Shown here: positions 18,347 through 27,544 of the stretch, piece after piece
Layout of the letters: the number at the start of each line of letters is the position of its first letter
How positions within the stretch are numbered: position 1 is the first letter of the stretch
Assembly (NCBI RefSeq): GCF_004563925.1
Contig: NZ_SPNJ01000005.1
Span: forward strand, 186,001 to 250,000
Length of the DNA: 64,000 bases
DNA from: Herbaspirillum sp. 3R11
GTDB taxonomy: Bacteria > Pseudomonadota > Gammaproteobacteria > Burkholderiales > Burkholderiaceae_D
Direction of reading: 5' to 3'
Position numbers and translations under genes: made by a program
The notes under the pieces: model-generated
Database searches by the model: none
What the model saw: only the letters and a program-made list of their open reading frames with translations
Told to the model about the DNA's origin: nothing

Positions 18347-18501
18347 GAGCGATGAGCATCTGCAAGACGGACGACGAAACAGGCAGGACATTGCATTTCA
18401 CCGCAGCCGGCATCACTGGTTGGCGGCGGCTGCATGCATTCATAGACAATCGGTTCAACGCGCTGGGGTGGCGCAGGGCCAAACAGATTCAGGAGTTTTC
18501 A

Positions 18502-19749
18502 ATGGAAAAGAATATCGCGGTGAATAACGCGTCGGTCGAGGTCGCACACGACCCGCTCAGCGCAGCGGAAAACGCGGCCTCGCCTTTGCGTTCGTGGTTG
18601 TCGGTGGTCGCAGTGGCGACCGGCGCCTTCGCGTTCGTGACGACCGAGTTCTTGCCGGTCGGCCTGTTGCCGCAGATCGCCCATGACCTCGGCGTATCGC
18701 CGGGCACTGCCGGCCTGATGGTGACGACGCCTGGCGTGGTCGCCGCCATTTCTGCGCCGGGCCTGATGCTGGGAGCAGGGCGCATCAATCGTCGCTTCAT
18801 CTTGTTGATGCTGTCGGTGCTGTTGCTGGCGTCGAACCTGGTATCGGCGTTCGCACCGACCTTCGGCGTGATGCTGCTCGGCCGTGCACTGCTGGGCGCG
18901 GCGCTGGGTGGTTTCTGGACGCTGGCGCTGGCAACTGCCGGCCGGCTGGTGCGGCAGGAGCACGCGGCCAAGGCGACCGCGATGATCCTCAGCGGCGTGA
19001 CGTTCGCAACCGTGATCGGCGTGCCATTGGGTACCTTCATCAGCGGCTTGTCGTCGTGGCGTGCATCGTTCATCGCGACCGGGATCCTGGCCGCGCTGGC
19101 GCTGGCGGCGCAAACCTTGCTGTTGCCGTCGCTGCCGTCCAAGGCGGCGATCCGCTTCCGTGACCTGACTACACTGGTAAGCCGTCGCAATCCACGCAAG
19201 AGCTTGCTGATGGTGGCACTGGTGTTCGGCGCGCATTTTTCGTCGTACACCTATATCGCGCCTTTCCTCGGTCAGAATGGTTTCACCTTGACGCAGATTA
19301 CCTCAGTGCTGCTGGCGTTCGGCTTTGTCGGTTTTGTGTCCAACCTGGTGATTTCGGCCTTTGTCACGCGCCACCTGCAGGCATCGCTGTTCTCCGTGGT
19401 GGTGTTGCTGATGCTGGCCTTGTTAGCCATGCCGCTGGTGCATGCGTCGCAACTCGGCGTGACCGCGATGGTGATTGCCTGGGGCGTGGCTTTCGGCGCG
19501 ATTCCGCTGTGCCTGAGCATCTGGCTGCAACTGTCGTCGCCGGATTTGCCTGAAGCCGGTTCGGCGCTGTTCGTCAGCATCGTGCAGGTCGCCATCGCCG
19601 TCGGTTCCTTCGTCGGCGGTGTCGTGGTTGATGCCGCTGGCATTCCATCCACCTTGTGGTTGGGCAGTGCACTGGGCCTGCTGGGTCTGATTGCGATTGC
19701 CAGCTTCGGCATGGGCAACAAGAAGCTTGATGAAATATTGAGCAAGTAA
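18502..19749 (+). CDS. MFS transporter, DHA1 drug/sugar efflux family
   Basis: 415 residues with about twelve membrane segments. FVTTEFLPVGLLPQIAHDLGVSPGTAG near the start and GRALLGAALGGFWTLALATAGRLV in segments 4-5 are typical of the arabinose-efflux/chloramphenicol-resistance-like DHA1 group (YdhP/NepI-like proton antiporters). The ATG at 18502 has AGGAG ten bases upstream; the frame is open 50 codons further upstream without transporter character. A strong terminator follows. The substrate is unknown. Confidence 0.87.
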   Translation: MEKNIAVNNASVEVAHDPLSAAENAASPLRSWLSVVAVATGAFAFVTTEFLPVGLLPQIAHDLGVSPGTAGLMVTTPGVVAAISAPGLMLGAGRINRRFILLMLSVLLLASNLVSAFAPTFGVMLLGRALLGAALGGFWTLALATAGRLVRQEHAAKATAMILSGVTFATVIGVPLGTFISGLSSWRASFIATGILAALALAAQTLLLPSLPSKAAIRFRDLTTLVSRRNPRKSLLMVALVFGAHFSSYTYIAPFLGQNGFTLTQITSVLLAFGFVGFVSNLVISAFVTRHLQASLFSVVVLLMLALLAMPLVHASQLGVTAMVIAWGVAFGAIPLCLSIWLQLSSPDLPEAGSALFVSIVQVAIAVGSFVGGVVVDAAGIPSTLWLGSALGLLGLIAIASFGMGNKKLDEILSK

Positions 19750-19755
19750 CAAACA

Positions 19756-19787
19756 AAGCCCGTGCGCTGAAACGCACGGGCTTTTTT
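19756..19787 (+). terminator. Rho-independent terminator of the MFS gene
   Basis: An 11-pair perfect stem (19756-19766 with 19773-19783), loop CTGAAA, then T-rich sequence. It could also act on the other strand. Confidence 0.92.
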
Positions 19788-19911
19788 CATTGGCGAAGTC
19801 GTCGCGCCGAACGCGGAACTAGTCGCGGCAGCGCCTCTCACATCATCATGAGGTGCGGTTATATTGCGCGGTCCTGTTGACCGTGTTGTCGTTCCAACAA
19901 GGAGTCATTCC

Positions 19912-20295
19912 ATGAGCATACGACCTGTCAAGGTTCCCGGACCTGATCATCCCATCACCATCACGCCGACTGCGGCCCGCGTGGTCGTCTCGCTGGCCGG
20001 CCGCACCATTGCCGACACGCGCGCCGCGTTGGCGCTGAAGGAGGCGAGTTATCCGCCCGTGTATTACATCCCGCGCGCAGACGTCGACTTCAGTCTGCTC
20101 GAACGGACCGATCACCAGACCTACTGTCCCTACAAGGGCGAATGCTCCTACTACAGCATCCCGCTCGGGGCTGACCGCTCGGTCAACGCCGTTTGGAGTT
20201 ACGAGGAGCCCTATGATGCCGTGGCGGCGATCAAGGGCTATGTCGCTTTCTATCCGGATCGCGTCGATGCGCTTGAGGTGCGCGACGTCGCCTGA
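19912..20295 (+). CDS. DUF427 domain protein
   Basis: 127 residues. RVVVSLAGRTIADTRAALAL, YPPVYYIPRADVDFSLLE, the Cys pair in YCPYKGECSYYS, and AVAAIKGYVAFYPDRVD match the compact DUF427 (NTP_transf_9-like) fold found widely in bacteria. No biochemical role is established that I can name. The ATG at 19912 has AAGGAG eight to thirteen bases upstream. It appears to be transcribed alone. Confidence 0.82.
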   Translation: MSIRPVKVPGPDHPITITPTAARVVVSLAGRTIADTRAALALKEASYPPVYYIPRADVDFSLLERTDHQTYCPYKGECSYYSIPLGADRSVNAVWSYEEPYDAVAAIKGYVAFYPDRVDALEVRDVA

Positions 20296-20366
20296 TTGTT
20301 CACGTACTAAAGATGTAGCGACGGCGGCCGTTACCTGAGGATCACAATAATCAGCGGGAGCAAGTC

Positions 20367-20765
20367 ATGTTGATCGGCGCAAACGGTAATTTGCCGCAAT
20401 CGGCGTACGCGGACAACGCGGCGGAAGCCAAAACTGCCAGCGTCGCGCCTGTCCCGGCCGCCACTGCTGCGCCGTCTGCGCCGCTCGACAAGATCACGCT
20501 CTCGGCCGCTGCGTTGAGGCTGATCGAGGAAAACGACCAGCTCGCACAAATTGCTTCCAGCGCCAGCCAAATTCCTCCGCCGGTAAGTTCGGACAGCCGC
20601 AAGGCAAAGAAGCGCCAGCCCAGCGCCTCGCCGATGCTCGACGTCGACGCGTTCCGCCTGATTCGCGACAAGCTGCGCGCACAGAATCTGGAAATCAAGG
20701 AGCCGGGCCCGCAAGACAAGAAGAACAAGGACGACAAGGACCAGGCCACGGCGGTGTCGCTGTAA
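20367..20765 (+). CDS. hypothetical small protein, Ala/Pro-rich with charged tail
   Basis: 132 residues, ribosome site GGGAG before the ATG. Low-complexity and probably disordered: an Ala/Pro-rich first third, LDKITLSAAALRLIEENDQLAQIAS as one likely helix, LDVDAFRLIRDKLRAQNLEI as a second, and a Lys/Asp-rich end. No family recognised. High G+C codon use agrees with a real core gene. The next feature is tRNA-Pro. Confidence 0.6.
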   Translation: MLIGANGNLPQSAYADNAAEAKTASVAPVPAATAAPSAPLDKITLSAAALRLIEENDQLAQIASSASQIPPPVSSDSRKAKKRQPSASPMLDVDAFRLIRDKLRAQNLEIKEPGPQDKKNKDDKDQATAVSL

Positions 20766-20841
20766 GCAGAGGGAGGAAATCGTCGCGATGGATGTTGGCA
20801 GAGACAAAACAAATTCCACTCTGCTATAATTGTCGGCTCGT

Positions 20842-20918
20842 CGGGGCGTAGCGCAGCCTGGTAGCGTACTTGCATGGGGTGCAAGGGGTCGAGTGTTCGA
20901 ATCACTCCGTCCCGACCA
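20842..20918 (+). tRNA. tRNA-Pro (anticodon GGG)
   Basis: 77 bases. Acceptor CGGGGCG/CGTCCCG (one wobble), D arm with GCGCAGCCTGGTAGCG, anticodon stem CTTGC/GCAAG around loop ATGGGGT giving GGG, T arm with GTTCGAATC, encoded CCA. A TATAAT box at 20824-20829 lies 12 bases upstream; the -35 is poor. Confidence 0.97.
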
Positions 20919-20953
20919 ATAGATCCAAACCTTGCGGAGCAATCCATAAGGAA

Positions 20954-20995
20954 AAACAGCACTGAATCGGCATCGCCGGCTCAGTGCTGTTTTGT
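20954..20995. terminator. bidirectional terminator between tRNA-Pro and the barrel protein gene
   Basis: A perfect 12-base inverted repeat (20954-20965 with 20981-20992), flanked by A-rich sequence on the left and TTTTGTTTT on the right. It serves the convergent tRNA-Pro (plus) and the gene ending at 21035 (minus). Confidence 0.88.
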
Positions 20996-21034
20996 TTTGC
21001 GCGGTCGAAAAACACCCGTCGGTGTGCCTGAATT

Positions 21035-21793
21035 TCAGAACGCGTACTGCACCCGCATCGTAAAACTCTTCGCCGGACGCCCGCTGTTTTTGCCGATCAG
21101 GTACGCGCTTTCGTACAGGATCTTGTGTGCGTTGGGCAGGTACCAGGTGCCGAACAGGGCAGGGCCGACGCGATGCGATTGGTCGGCCTTGCTGCTCCAG
21201 TTGTCCCAGCGGCCGAGTTCGCCGAAGCCTTGCACGCCGAAGTTGAGCAGCGGTTTCCAGTGCTGGCGGACCTGCCATTGATATACCAGTTGGGTGGCGT
21301 TGTTCTGGCTGGTGCGGTAGTCGCGTTGCAGGAAGATGTTGGCGTTGAGCTGCGTGCGCCAGATTTCGGTCTGGAAAACCGGGCCCCATTCCAGGCCGTA
21401 GCCGTCGCGCCGCGTGTATTGCTCGATGTTGGTGTGGATGGCCAGGTCGAACCAGTATTGACCCTGCGTCAGCAAGAAATCGTTTTGCCAGTTGAGGCTG
21501 CCGAAGCGCGTGCCTTGCGCTGCGGTCTGCGAGTAGACGCCGTAGACTTCGGTGTACCACTGCGAGGTAACGCCATAGCCGATGCCGATTTCGGGCGAGC
21601 CGAACGGCGCGCTGTCGTGTTTCTTGGCGTTCCAGTATTTGTAGTCGACGGAGAGTTGATTTTCGGCGCTGTAGACGGAGACGAGGTAGTAGCCGGTGGC
21701 GGCATGCGTACTGCCGCAGGTGATCGCACCAGCGGCAAAGACCAGCGCTGCGGCGCAAAGCCGTGTCGCGCCGGTCAGCGTTTTTACCTGCAT
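21035..21793 (-). CDS. outer-membrane beta-barrel protein of unknown function
   Basis: 252 residues. A signal peptide (MQVKTLTGATRLCAAALVFAAG, cleavage near THA-A) precedes alternating aromatic/polar strands typical of a transmembrane barrel (GYYLVSVYSAENQLSVDY, then WYTEVYGVYSQ, YWFDLAIHTNIEQY) and the chain ends in VQYAF with the C-terminal Phe used for barrel assembly. Proteins of this look are common as single genes in Burkholderiales; no function can be given. Confidence 0.72.
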   Translation of the reverse strand: MQVKTLTGATRLCAAALVFAAGAITCGSTHAATGYYLVSVYSAENQLSVDYKYWNAKKHDSAPFGSPEIGIGYGVTSQWYTEVYGVYSQTAAQGTRFGSLNWQNDFLLTQGQYWFDLAIHTNIEQYTRRDGYGLEWGPVFQTEIWRTQLNANIFLQRDYRTSQNNATQLVYQWQVRQHWKPLLNFGVQGFGELGRWDNWSSKADQSHRVGPALFGTWYLPNAHKILYESAYLIGKNSGRPAKSFTMRVQYAF

Positions 21794-22006
21794 CGGTATT
21801 TTCCCTTCCCGTTTTTCGCCGCGTCGTTGTGCAGCCGGCTGTGCAAGATTATCTGCTTCCCCGTATATGTCTTATCGCGTTCTAACGCGTATTGTCAGGG
21901 GAGTATAGCGTGCCCGCGCACCTGCCTGCGCTGTTGGGGGGTATCTTTTCTGCCTCTGCGCGTAAAGGTTTTCATGCTAGGATTCTGCGACTTTATGGAG
22001 ATCGAC

Positions 22007-22246
22007 ATGGACACACCTGATGCATGGAAACTGCGCGCCGATGAACTCCGGTTGGAGATAGAGGCGCTGCTGGAAGCGCAACTTTGCGAGTACGAGCTGT
22101 TGAATGCAAAGCTGGAAGAGTGGAAGAAGAATCCCGGCGCCGAATGGTTGACGATGGCCGACTATGAACCCTGGCAGGCAGCGCTCAAGTCGCTTGAGCT
22201 TGCACAGCGCGCACTGGATGAGCACATCAGCGTTCGTCCCAAGTAA
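22007..22246 (+). CDS. small hypothetical protein
   Basis: 79 residues, acidic and helical (KLRADELRLEIEALLEAQLCEYELL, then LKSLELAQRALDEHI), probably a coiled coil or helical hairpin. GGAG lies seven bases before the ATG at 22007; an in-frame ATG a few codons upstream is possible. No family recognised. Confidence 0.55.
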   Translation: MDTPDAWKLRADELRLEIEALLEAQLCEYELLNAKLEEWKKNPGAEWLTMADYEPWQAALKSLELAQRALDEHISVRPK

Positions 22247-22614
22247 TCATCCTGCATCATCCCGTCGCCCCGGCCTGATCGGCGGGCGGCGGCGACCTTT
22301 CTTCGTTCCTCAATATCACCGGCTGCAGGGCCTACCTGCGAGTATGGCCGGAGCGGTATACATTTTCCCTGAGCGCAGTTCCGGGAGAATCCCCCACCAA
22401 ACCGTTCCGCATAAGTTACGCGTAAGTTATCCCTTGTAAGCTGGGCCAAAAATAGGGGAAGGCTGCGCGTCGGTTTGCTCGAACGAGAACAACGGATAGC
22501 GGACCGCGCGGCGTATTCATAATTTCCTTCCTGATAAAAGTTGTTCGGATGACATCCGTACATGCCAATCAGACCAAGACCAGGCATGACGGCAACTCGT
22601 GAGGAGACTGCTGT
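22247..22614 (+). other. 368-base intergenic region before the chemotaxis operon
   Basis: No gene is seen. It holds an 11-base tandem repeat (GCATAAGTTAC, GCGTAAGTTAT, near 22410), a CGGATG-A-CATCCG palindrome near 22546-22558, and a possible FliA promoter (next entry). A ribosome site (GAGGAG) precedes the receptor start. Confidence 0.5.
22536..22562 (+). promoter_or_regulatory. possible sigma-28 (FliA) promoter of the chemotaxis operon
   Basis: AAAAGTTG, 11 bases, TCCGTACA. This matches TAAAGTTT-N11-GCCGATAA at six of eight and four or five of eight positions, with the exact spacing. It is weaker than the flgM and flgK promoters. Confidence 0.35.
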
Positions 22615-24303
22615 ATGTTCGAGAGGAAAAGCAGGGCGCTGTCGCGCTCGCTGGACGTGCTGATTCAGGTGGTTGTTCCCATTGCGGTCGGCGTCGGCAT
22701 TTTCGCCGGTCTCGGCGCGTTGGCGCTGCCGGTACCTCTGTCGCCCTTGTGGCTGGCGGTGATTGCGACGGCGGTGGCGGTGATCCTGTCGCGCCTGGCG
22801 CGGCGCGGCGAGTCCGACCAGGGCGGCGGCTTCGTCGACAAGATCGGCAGCGAGATCGACCACATCATGATCGGCGCCGCTGAGACCTCCTATTTCGTCG
22901 ACTCCATCAAGAACAAGATCGCCCAGGACGTGCAGGCCGCCAACGGCATCGTCACCGGTTCGGAGCAGAACGCCAGCACCACCGAGCAGATCGCCGCCAA
23001 TGCCGAGCGCGCTTCCAAAGTGGCCGCCGACGTGCGCGCCGAAAGCGTGGCCGGCCGCGCGGAAGTGGACCTCGGCCTGGAACAGATCGGCAAGGCGCGC
23101 ACCGATGCGCAGAACGCGTCGGCGATGATGTCGGCGCTACAGGAAAAATCCAAGCGCATCCACGGCATCACCGAAGTCATCAGCGAGATCGCTGCACGCA
23201 CCAACCTGTTGGCGCTCAACGCTGCCATCGAAGCGGCGCGCGCGGGTGAACACGGGCGCGGTTTTGCGGTGGTGGCGGGCGAAGTGCGCCAACTTGCCCA
23301 GCGCACCAAGGAAGCCACCGACGACATCGGCGCCATGGTGCGTTCGATCACGGAAGAAGCCGAGCGCGCTTCCGGCGGCATGCAATCCCTGAGCGCCAAG
23401 GTGCTGGAAGCGTCGCAGAACGTCGAGCGCGTGCATGGCTTCCTCGGCAACATCGAACGTTCCGCCGGGATTTCGGAAGAGGAGATCCAGCAGATCGCCC
23501 GCGCTTCCCGCGAGCATGTCGAGACCACACACCGCATCGCCGAAGCCATCCTCAAAATCCGTGACGGCATGCTGGCGACCGACATCGAGTTGCCACGTGT
23601 GGCTGCGTCCGCCATGGCCTTGTCCGAACGCGCCGAGCTGGTCTATGACGCCATCGCCGCGAGCAATGCCAAGACCCAGCACGACGACATCCAGAAAGTC
23701 GCCGCCGCTGCCGCCAAGCGTATCGGCAAGTTGTTCGAGGAGGCCATCGGCGCCGGCCGGATCAGCGAAGGGGCCTTGTTCGACCGCACCTACAAGCCGC
23801 TGCCGAACACCAATCCGCCCAAGCACACGACGCAATTCGACGCCTTCACCGACCGTGTATTGCCGGACGTCCAGGAAGCTATCCTCGAGTCCATGCCGCA
23901 ACTGGCGTATGCCGGTGCGGTGGACAACAACGGTTATTTCCCCACGCATAACAAAAAATTCTCCAGGCCGCTGACCGGCGACTACGACACCGACCTGGTC
24001 AACAACCGCACCAAGCGCATCTTCAGCGATCGTACTGGAAAGCGTTGCGGGGCGAATACAAAACCGTTCCTGTTACAGACGTATAAACGCGATACCGGCG
24101 AAGTCATGCACGATCTTTCCGTACCGATTTATGTGAACGGCAAGCATTGGGGAGGCTTCCGGGTCGGCTATCGCTCCAGCCAGGCGCAGGAGGCAGCGCC
24201 TGTCCAAGCGGTCGCATTGGCGGCGGCGCCGACGCCAAAGCAGCTTAAGCAAACGGGTAAGACGGAGAACAGCAAGGGATTGGTGCGCCAGATCTCGGCT
24301 TGA
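22615..24303 (+). CDS. methyl-accepting chemotaxis protein with C-terminal cytoplasmic sensor-like domain
   Basis: 562 residues. Two N-terminal membrane segments (about residues 15-60) are joined by almost no periplasmic loop. The signalling hairpin with tip [21 protein letters not shown] follows at about residues 175-250. The last 160 residues are unusual: after the receptor helices comes a globular domain with [34 protein letters not shown] and [17 protein letters not shown], a PAS/Cache-like sensor after the signalling module. It should thus sense an internal signal or redox/energy state. First gene of the operon leading to cheR, cheD, cheB. Confidence 0.88.
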   Translation: MFERKSRALSRSLDVLIQVVVPIAVGVGIFAGLGALALPVPLSPLWLAVIATAVAVILSRLARRGESDQGGGFVDKIGSEIDHIMIGAAETSYFVDSIKNKIAQDVQAANGIVTGSEQNASTTEQIAANAERASKVAADVRAESVAGRAEVDLGLEQIGKARTDAQNASAMMSALQEKSKRIHGITEVISEIAARTNLLALNAAIEAARAGEHGRGFAVVAGEVRQLAQRTKEATDDIGAMVRSITEEAERASGGMQSLSAKVLEASQNVERVHGFLGNIERSAGISEEEIQQIARASREHVETTHRIAEAILKIRDGMLATDIELPRVAASAMALSERAELVYDAIAASNAKTQHDDIQKVAAAAAKRIGKLFEEAIGAGRISEGALFDRTYKPLPNTNPPKHTTQFDAFTDRVLPDVQEAILESMPQLAYAGAVDNNGYFPTHNKKFSRPLTGDYDTDLVNNRTKRIFSDRTGKRCGANTKPFLLQTYKRDTGEVMHDLSVPIYVNGKHWGGFRVGYRSSQAQEAAPVQAVALAAAPTPKQLKQTGKTENSKGLVRQISA

Positions 24304-24354
24304 ACAGCTTGACCGGGCAGGGCAGGTTGATAGACTATTCGACAACGGGGGTAA

Positions 24355-24383
24355 CCTATCGAGAATGCTGAGAATGCGATAGG
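24355..24383 (+). promoter_or_regulatory. inverted repeat between the receptor gene and cheR
   Basis: CCTATCG (24355-24361) and CGATAGG (24377-24383) with a 15-base interior containing GAGAATG twice. It may form a processing or translational control hairpin upstream of the cheR TTG start. Confidence 0.35.
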
Positions 24384-24408
24384 TCCGGATTAGAAAAGGA
24401 ACAACAAC

Positions 24409-25272
24409 TTGAAACCTGCTCCGCAGAATAAGCTCGATTCTGTCAAAGAATTCGATTTTACGAATCGCGATTTTGACAGGGTGCGGGATCTTATCTATAA
24501 GCGCGCCGGCATTGCGCTGGCCGAAAGCAAGCAGGAAATGGTCTATAGCCGCCTGGCGCGGCGCCTGCGTGCGACCGGCATCGCTTCCTTCGTGCAATAC
24601 CTGGACCTGCTTGAACGCGGCGGCGACAGCGACGAGTGGGAGGCATTCACCAATGCGCTGACCACCAATCTGACGTCGTTCTTCCGCGAGTCGCATCATT
24701 TCCCTATCCTTGCCGATTTCGTCAAGACGCTGAAAGAGCCTGCCACGGTCTGGTGTTCGGCCGCCTCCACCGGCGAAGAACCCTACACCATCGCCATGAC
24801 GCTGTGCGAAGCCTACGGCACTCTGACGCCGCCGGCGCAGATCATCGCCACCGACATCGACACCAACGTGCTGGCCACCGGCGCCAACGGCGTCTATCCG
24901 ATCGAGCGCATCGACAAGCTGTCGCCCGAGCGCATCAAGAAATTCTTCCTGCGCGGCAAGGGCAACCAGGAAGGTTACGTACGGGTGCGTCCTGAATTGC
25001 GCAAGCTGGTGACCTTCAAGCAACTGAATTTGCTGGGTGACAACTGGCCCGTGACCGGGCAGTTCGACGTCATCTTTTGCCGCAACGTGATGATCTATTT
25101 CGACAAGCCGACGCAGAGCAAGATCCTGTCCCGCTTCGTGCCGCTCATGAAACCGCATGCGCTGCTGTTTGCCGGCCATTCCGAAAACTTCCTGTATGTC
25201 TCCGACGCCTTGAAGCTCAAGGGAAAAACGGTCTACGAGCTCGGTGCAGCACAACGCAAGGCGGGGAAATAA
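24409..25272 (+). CDS. cheR: chemotaxis protein methyltransferase CheR
   Basis: 287 residues. The N-terminal helical domain has FDFTNRDFDRVRDLIYKRAG, and the SAM-dependent domain has VWCSAASTGEEPYTIAM, IIATDIDTNVL and FDVIFCRNVMIYF. It methylates receptor glutamates with S-adenosylmethionine. The start is read as TTG at 24409, nine bases after AAAAGGA; no ATG is available before the conserved domain begins. It is followed after 3 bases by cheD. The SWEEF tail of the receptor at 7112-9085 could be its docking site. Confidence 0.95.
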   Translation: MKPAPQNKLDSVKEFDFTNRDFDRVRDLIYKRAGIALAESKQEMVYSRLARRLRATGIASFVQYLDLLERGGDSDEWEAFTNALTTNLTSFFRESHHFPILADFVKTLKEPATVWCSAASTGEEPYTIAMTLCEAYGTLTPPAQIIATDIDTNVLATGANGVYPIERIDKLSPERIKKFFLRGKGNQEGYVRVRPELRKLVTFKQLNLLGDNWPVTGQFDVIFCRNVMIYFDKPTQSKILSRFVPLMKPHALLFAGHSENFLYVSDALKLKGKTVYELGAAQRKAGK

Positions 25273-25275
25273 GTC

Positions 25276-25872
25276 ATGAACCAGGACCAATTCGCTTCCA
25301 ACGTCTACTACGACCGCACCTTCGATTGCGACGCGGCCAAGATATTGCCGGGCGAATACTATTTCACGCACAAGGACATGATGATCGTCACGGTGCTGGG
25401 TTCGTGCGTGTCGGCATGCATCCGCGACCGCGTCACCGGCATCGGCGGCATGAACCACTTCATGCTGCCTGACAGCGGCGACGGCGACAGCCCGATTTCG
25501 GCCTCGATGCGCTACGGCACTTACGCCATGGAAATTCTGATCAATGACGTGCTCAAGGCCGGCGCCCGGCGCGAGAACCTGGAAGCCAAGGTATTCGGGG
25601 GCGGCAACGTGCTGCGCGGCTTCATCGCCATCAACGTCGGCGAACGCAACGCGCAATTTGTACGCGATTACCTGAAGGCGGAAAATATTCGCGTGACGGC
25701 GGAAGATCTGAACGATATCTGGCCGCGTAAGGTATATTTCTTCCCCCGCACCGGCAAGGTGCTGGTCAAGAAGCTCAAGCAATTGCACAACAATACACTG
25801 GTGAATCGCGAACAGGATTACGCCAGCAAGCTGGTCGCCAAACCGGTGGGCGGGGCAGTCGACCTGTTTTAA
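25276..25872 (+). CDS. cheD: chemoreceptor glutamine deamidase CheD
   Basis: 198 residues. The catalytic Cys and His are seen in [11 protein letters not shown] and GGMNHFMLP, with KVFGGGNVL and [10 protein letters not shown] in the expected order. CheD converts receptor Gln to Glu and can interact with a CheC phosphatase; CheC is absent here and CheZ is present instead. It lies between cheR and cheB in a single transcription direction. Confidence 0.95.
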   Translation: MNQDQFASNVYYDRTFDCDAAKILPGEYYFTHKDMMIVTVLGSCVSACIRDRVTGIGGMNHFMLPDSGDGDSPISASMRYGTYAMEILINDVLKAGARRENLEAKVFGGGNVLRGFIAINVGERNAQFVRDYLKAENIRVTAEDLNDIWPRKVYFFPRTGKVLVKKLKQLHNNTLVNREQDYASKLVAKPVGGAVDLF

Positions 25873-25952
25873 GGTCGGTTGCGTCGGCAGAGAAGGGTTT
25901 TATCGGCCCGGGCGGAGACCGCAGGGGCCAGTTTCAGGAAAGTACGCATCGT

Positions 25953-27029
25953 ATGAAAATAAAAGTATTGATCGTCGACGACTCGGCATTGATCCGCAGC
26001 GTCATGAAAGAGATCATCGGCAGCCAACCTGACATGGAAGTCGTGGGCGTTGCTCCCGATCCCATCATTGCGCGCGATCTGATCAAGCAGACCAATCCCG
26101 ACGTCCTTACGCTGGACGTCGAAATGCCGCGCATGGACGGCCTCGACTTCCTCGAGAAACTGATGCGCTTGCGACCGATGCCGGTGGTGATGGTGTCGTC
26201 GCTGACCGAGCGCGGTTCGGAAATCACGCTGCGCGCGCTGGAGCTGGGGGCGGTCGACTTCGTCACCAAGCCAAAGATCTCGATCCAGAGCGGTATGCAG
26301 GAATACACCGACATGATCGCCGACAAGATCCGCGCCGCGTCCAAGGCCAGCATCCGTCCGCGCGCCATTCCGCATCCGGACGCGCACAAGGCGAGCAGCG
26401 AGCCGTTGCCGCAGATGCGCAACCCGCTGCTGTCGAGCGAAAAGCTGATCATCATCGGCGCCTCTACCGGCGGCACCGAGGCAATCAAGGAATTCCTCAT
26501 CCGCATGCCGTCCGACTGCCCGGGCATCCTGATTACCCAGCACATGCCGGAAGGCTTCACGCGTTCATTCGCGCAACGTCTCGACAACCTGTGCAAGATT
26601 TCGGTCAAGGAAGCTGCCGGCAACGAGCGCGTCCTGCCGGGCCATGCCTATATCGCACCTGGACACTCGCATCTCAAGCTGGTGCGCAGCGGCGCCAACT
26701 ACATGACCCAGCTCGACCAGGGGCCGCCGGTCAATCGTCATCGGCCGTCGGTCGACGTCCTGTTCAATTCGGCGGCGGCCTGCGCCGGCAAGAACGCGGT
26801 CGGCGTGATCCTGACCGGCATGGGCAAGGACGGCGCCCTGGGCATGCTGGAAATGCGCAACGCCGGCGCCTATAATTTTGCGCAAGACGAAGCGTCCTGC
26901 GTGGTCTTCGGCATGCCGCGCGAAGCAATCGCAGTGGGCGGGGCGCACGAGGTGCTGGCGCTGCAGGCCATGCCTGGCCGGGTGTTGAGTTATCTTGCCG
27001 AGCACGGCAGTCGTGCATTGCGGGTGTAG
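25953..27029 (+). CDS. cheB: chemotaxis response regulator protein-glutamate methylesterase CheB
   Basis: 358 residues. The receiver domain has acidic residues D9-D10 and phospho-acceptor D55 ([12 protein letters not shown]); the linker is Pro/basic-rich; the esterase domain has [12 protein letters not shown] (Ser), [10 protein letters not shown] (His) and [13 protein letters not shown] (Asp). Phosphorylated by CheA, it removes methyl groups from receptors. The gene is 80 bases after cheD. Confidence 0.96.
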   Translation: MKIKVLIVDDSALIRSVMKEIIGSQPDMEVVGVAPDPIIARDLIKQTNPDVLTLDVEMPRMDGLDFLEKLMRLRPMPVVMVSSLTERGSEITLRALELGAVDFVTKPKISIQSGMQEYTDMIADKIRAASKASIRPRAIPHPDAHKASSEPLPQMRNPLLSSEKLIIIGASTGGTEAIKEFLIRMPSDCPGILITQHMPEGFTRSFAQRLDNLCKISVKEAAGNERVLPGHAYIAPGHSHLKLVRSGANYMTQLDQGPPVNRHRPSVDVLFNSAAACAGKNAVGVILTGMGKDGALGMLEMRNAGAYNFAQDEASCVVFGMPREAIAVGGAHEVLALQAMPGRVLSYLAEHGSRALRV

Positions 27030-27083
27030 TTCGAGTACCATTCGGCCATCCGGGAAATTTGACCGGTTGCTAGTTGCTGGGCC

Positions 27084-27111
27084 TTAAGTTTTGCCGAATT
27101 AGTGTCGTTAT
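27084..27111 (+). promoter_or_regulatory. possible sigma-28 (FliA) promoter upstream of cheY
   Basis: TTAAGTTT (seven of eight to the -35), 12 bases, GTCGTTAT resembling GCCGATAA/GCCGTTAT. The spacer is one base longer than usual. It sits in the 118-base gap after cheB, 37 bases before the cheY start. Confidence 0.35.
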
Positions 27112-27147
27112 CGTCAACAATAGTTTCGAATCAATGGAGTAATAATC

Positions 27148-27543
27148 ATGGCAGGCCCTAATACCAAGTTTCTCGTTGTAGACGATTTCTCCACGATGCG
27201 CCGCATTGTCCGTAACCTGCTCAAAGAGCTCGGTTATACCAATGTGGATGAAGCTGAAGATGGCGTGCAAGGGCTGCAGAAGCTGCGCGCCGACCAGTTT
27301 GACTTCGTGGTTTCGGACTGGAATATGCCGAATATGGATGGCTTGACCATGCTGCAGGAAATCCGCAAGGATCCGGCGCTGGCGAAGTTGCCGGTGCTGA
27401 TGGTCACTGCCGAAGCCAAGAAGGAAAACATCGTTGCCGCTGCGCAAGCCGGCGCCAATGGTTATGTGGTCAAGCCGTTCACGGCCGCGACTCTGGACGA
27501 AAAGCTCGGCAAGATCTTCGAAAAGCTGGCCGCCGGAGGCTGA
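27148..27543 (+). CDS. cheY: chemotaxis response regulator CheY
   Basis: 131 residues, a single receiver domain. D12, D13, D57, T87, Y106 and K109 fall at the same numbers as in E. coli CheY. Phospho-CheY binds FliM/FliN on the C-ring to change rotation. cheZ begins directly after its stop. Confidence 0.97.
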   Translation: MAGPNTKFLVVDDFSTMRRIVRNLLKELGYTNVDEAEDGVQGLQKLRADQFDFVVSDWNMPNMDGLTMLQEIRKDPALAKLPVLMVTAEAKKENIVAAAQAGANGYVVKPFTAATLDEKLGKIFEKLAAGG

Positions 27544-27544
27544 C

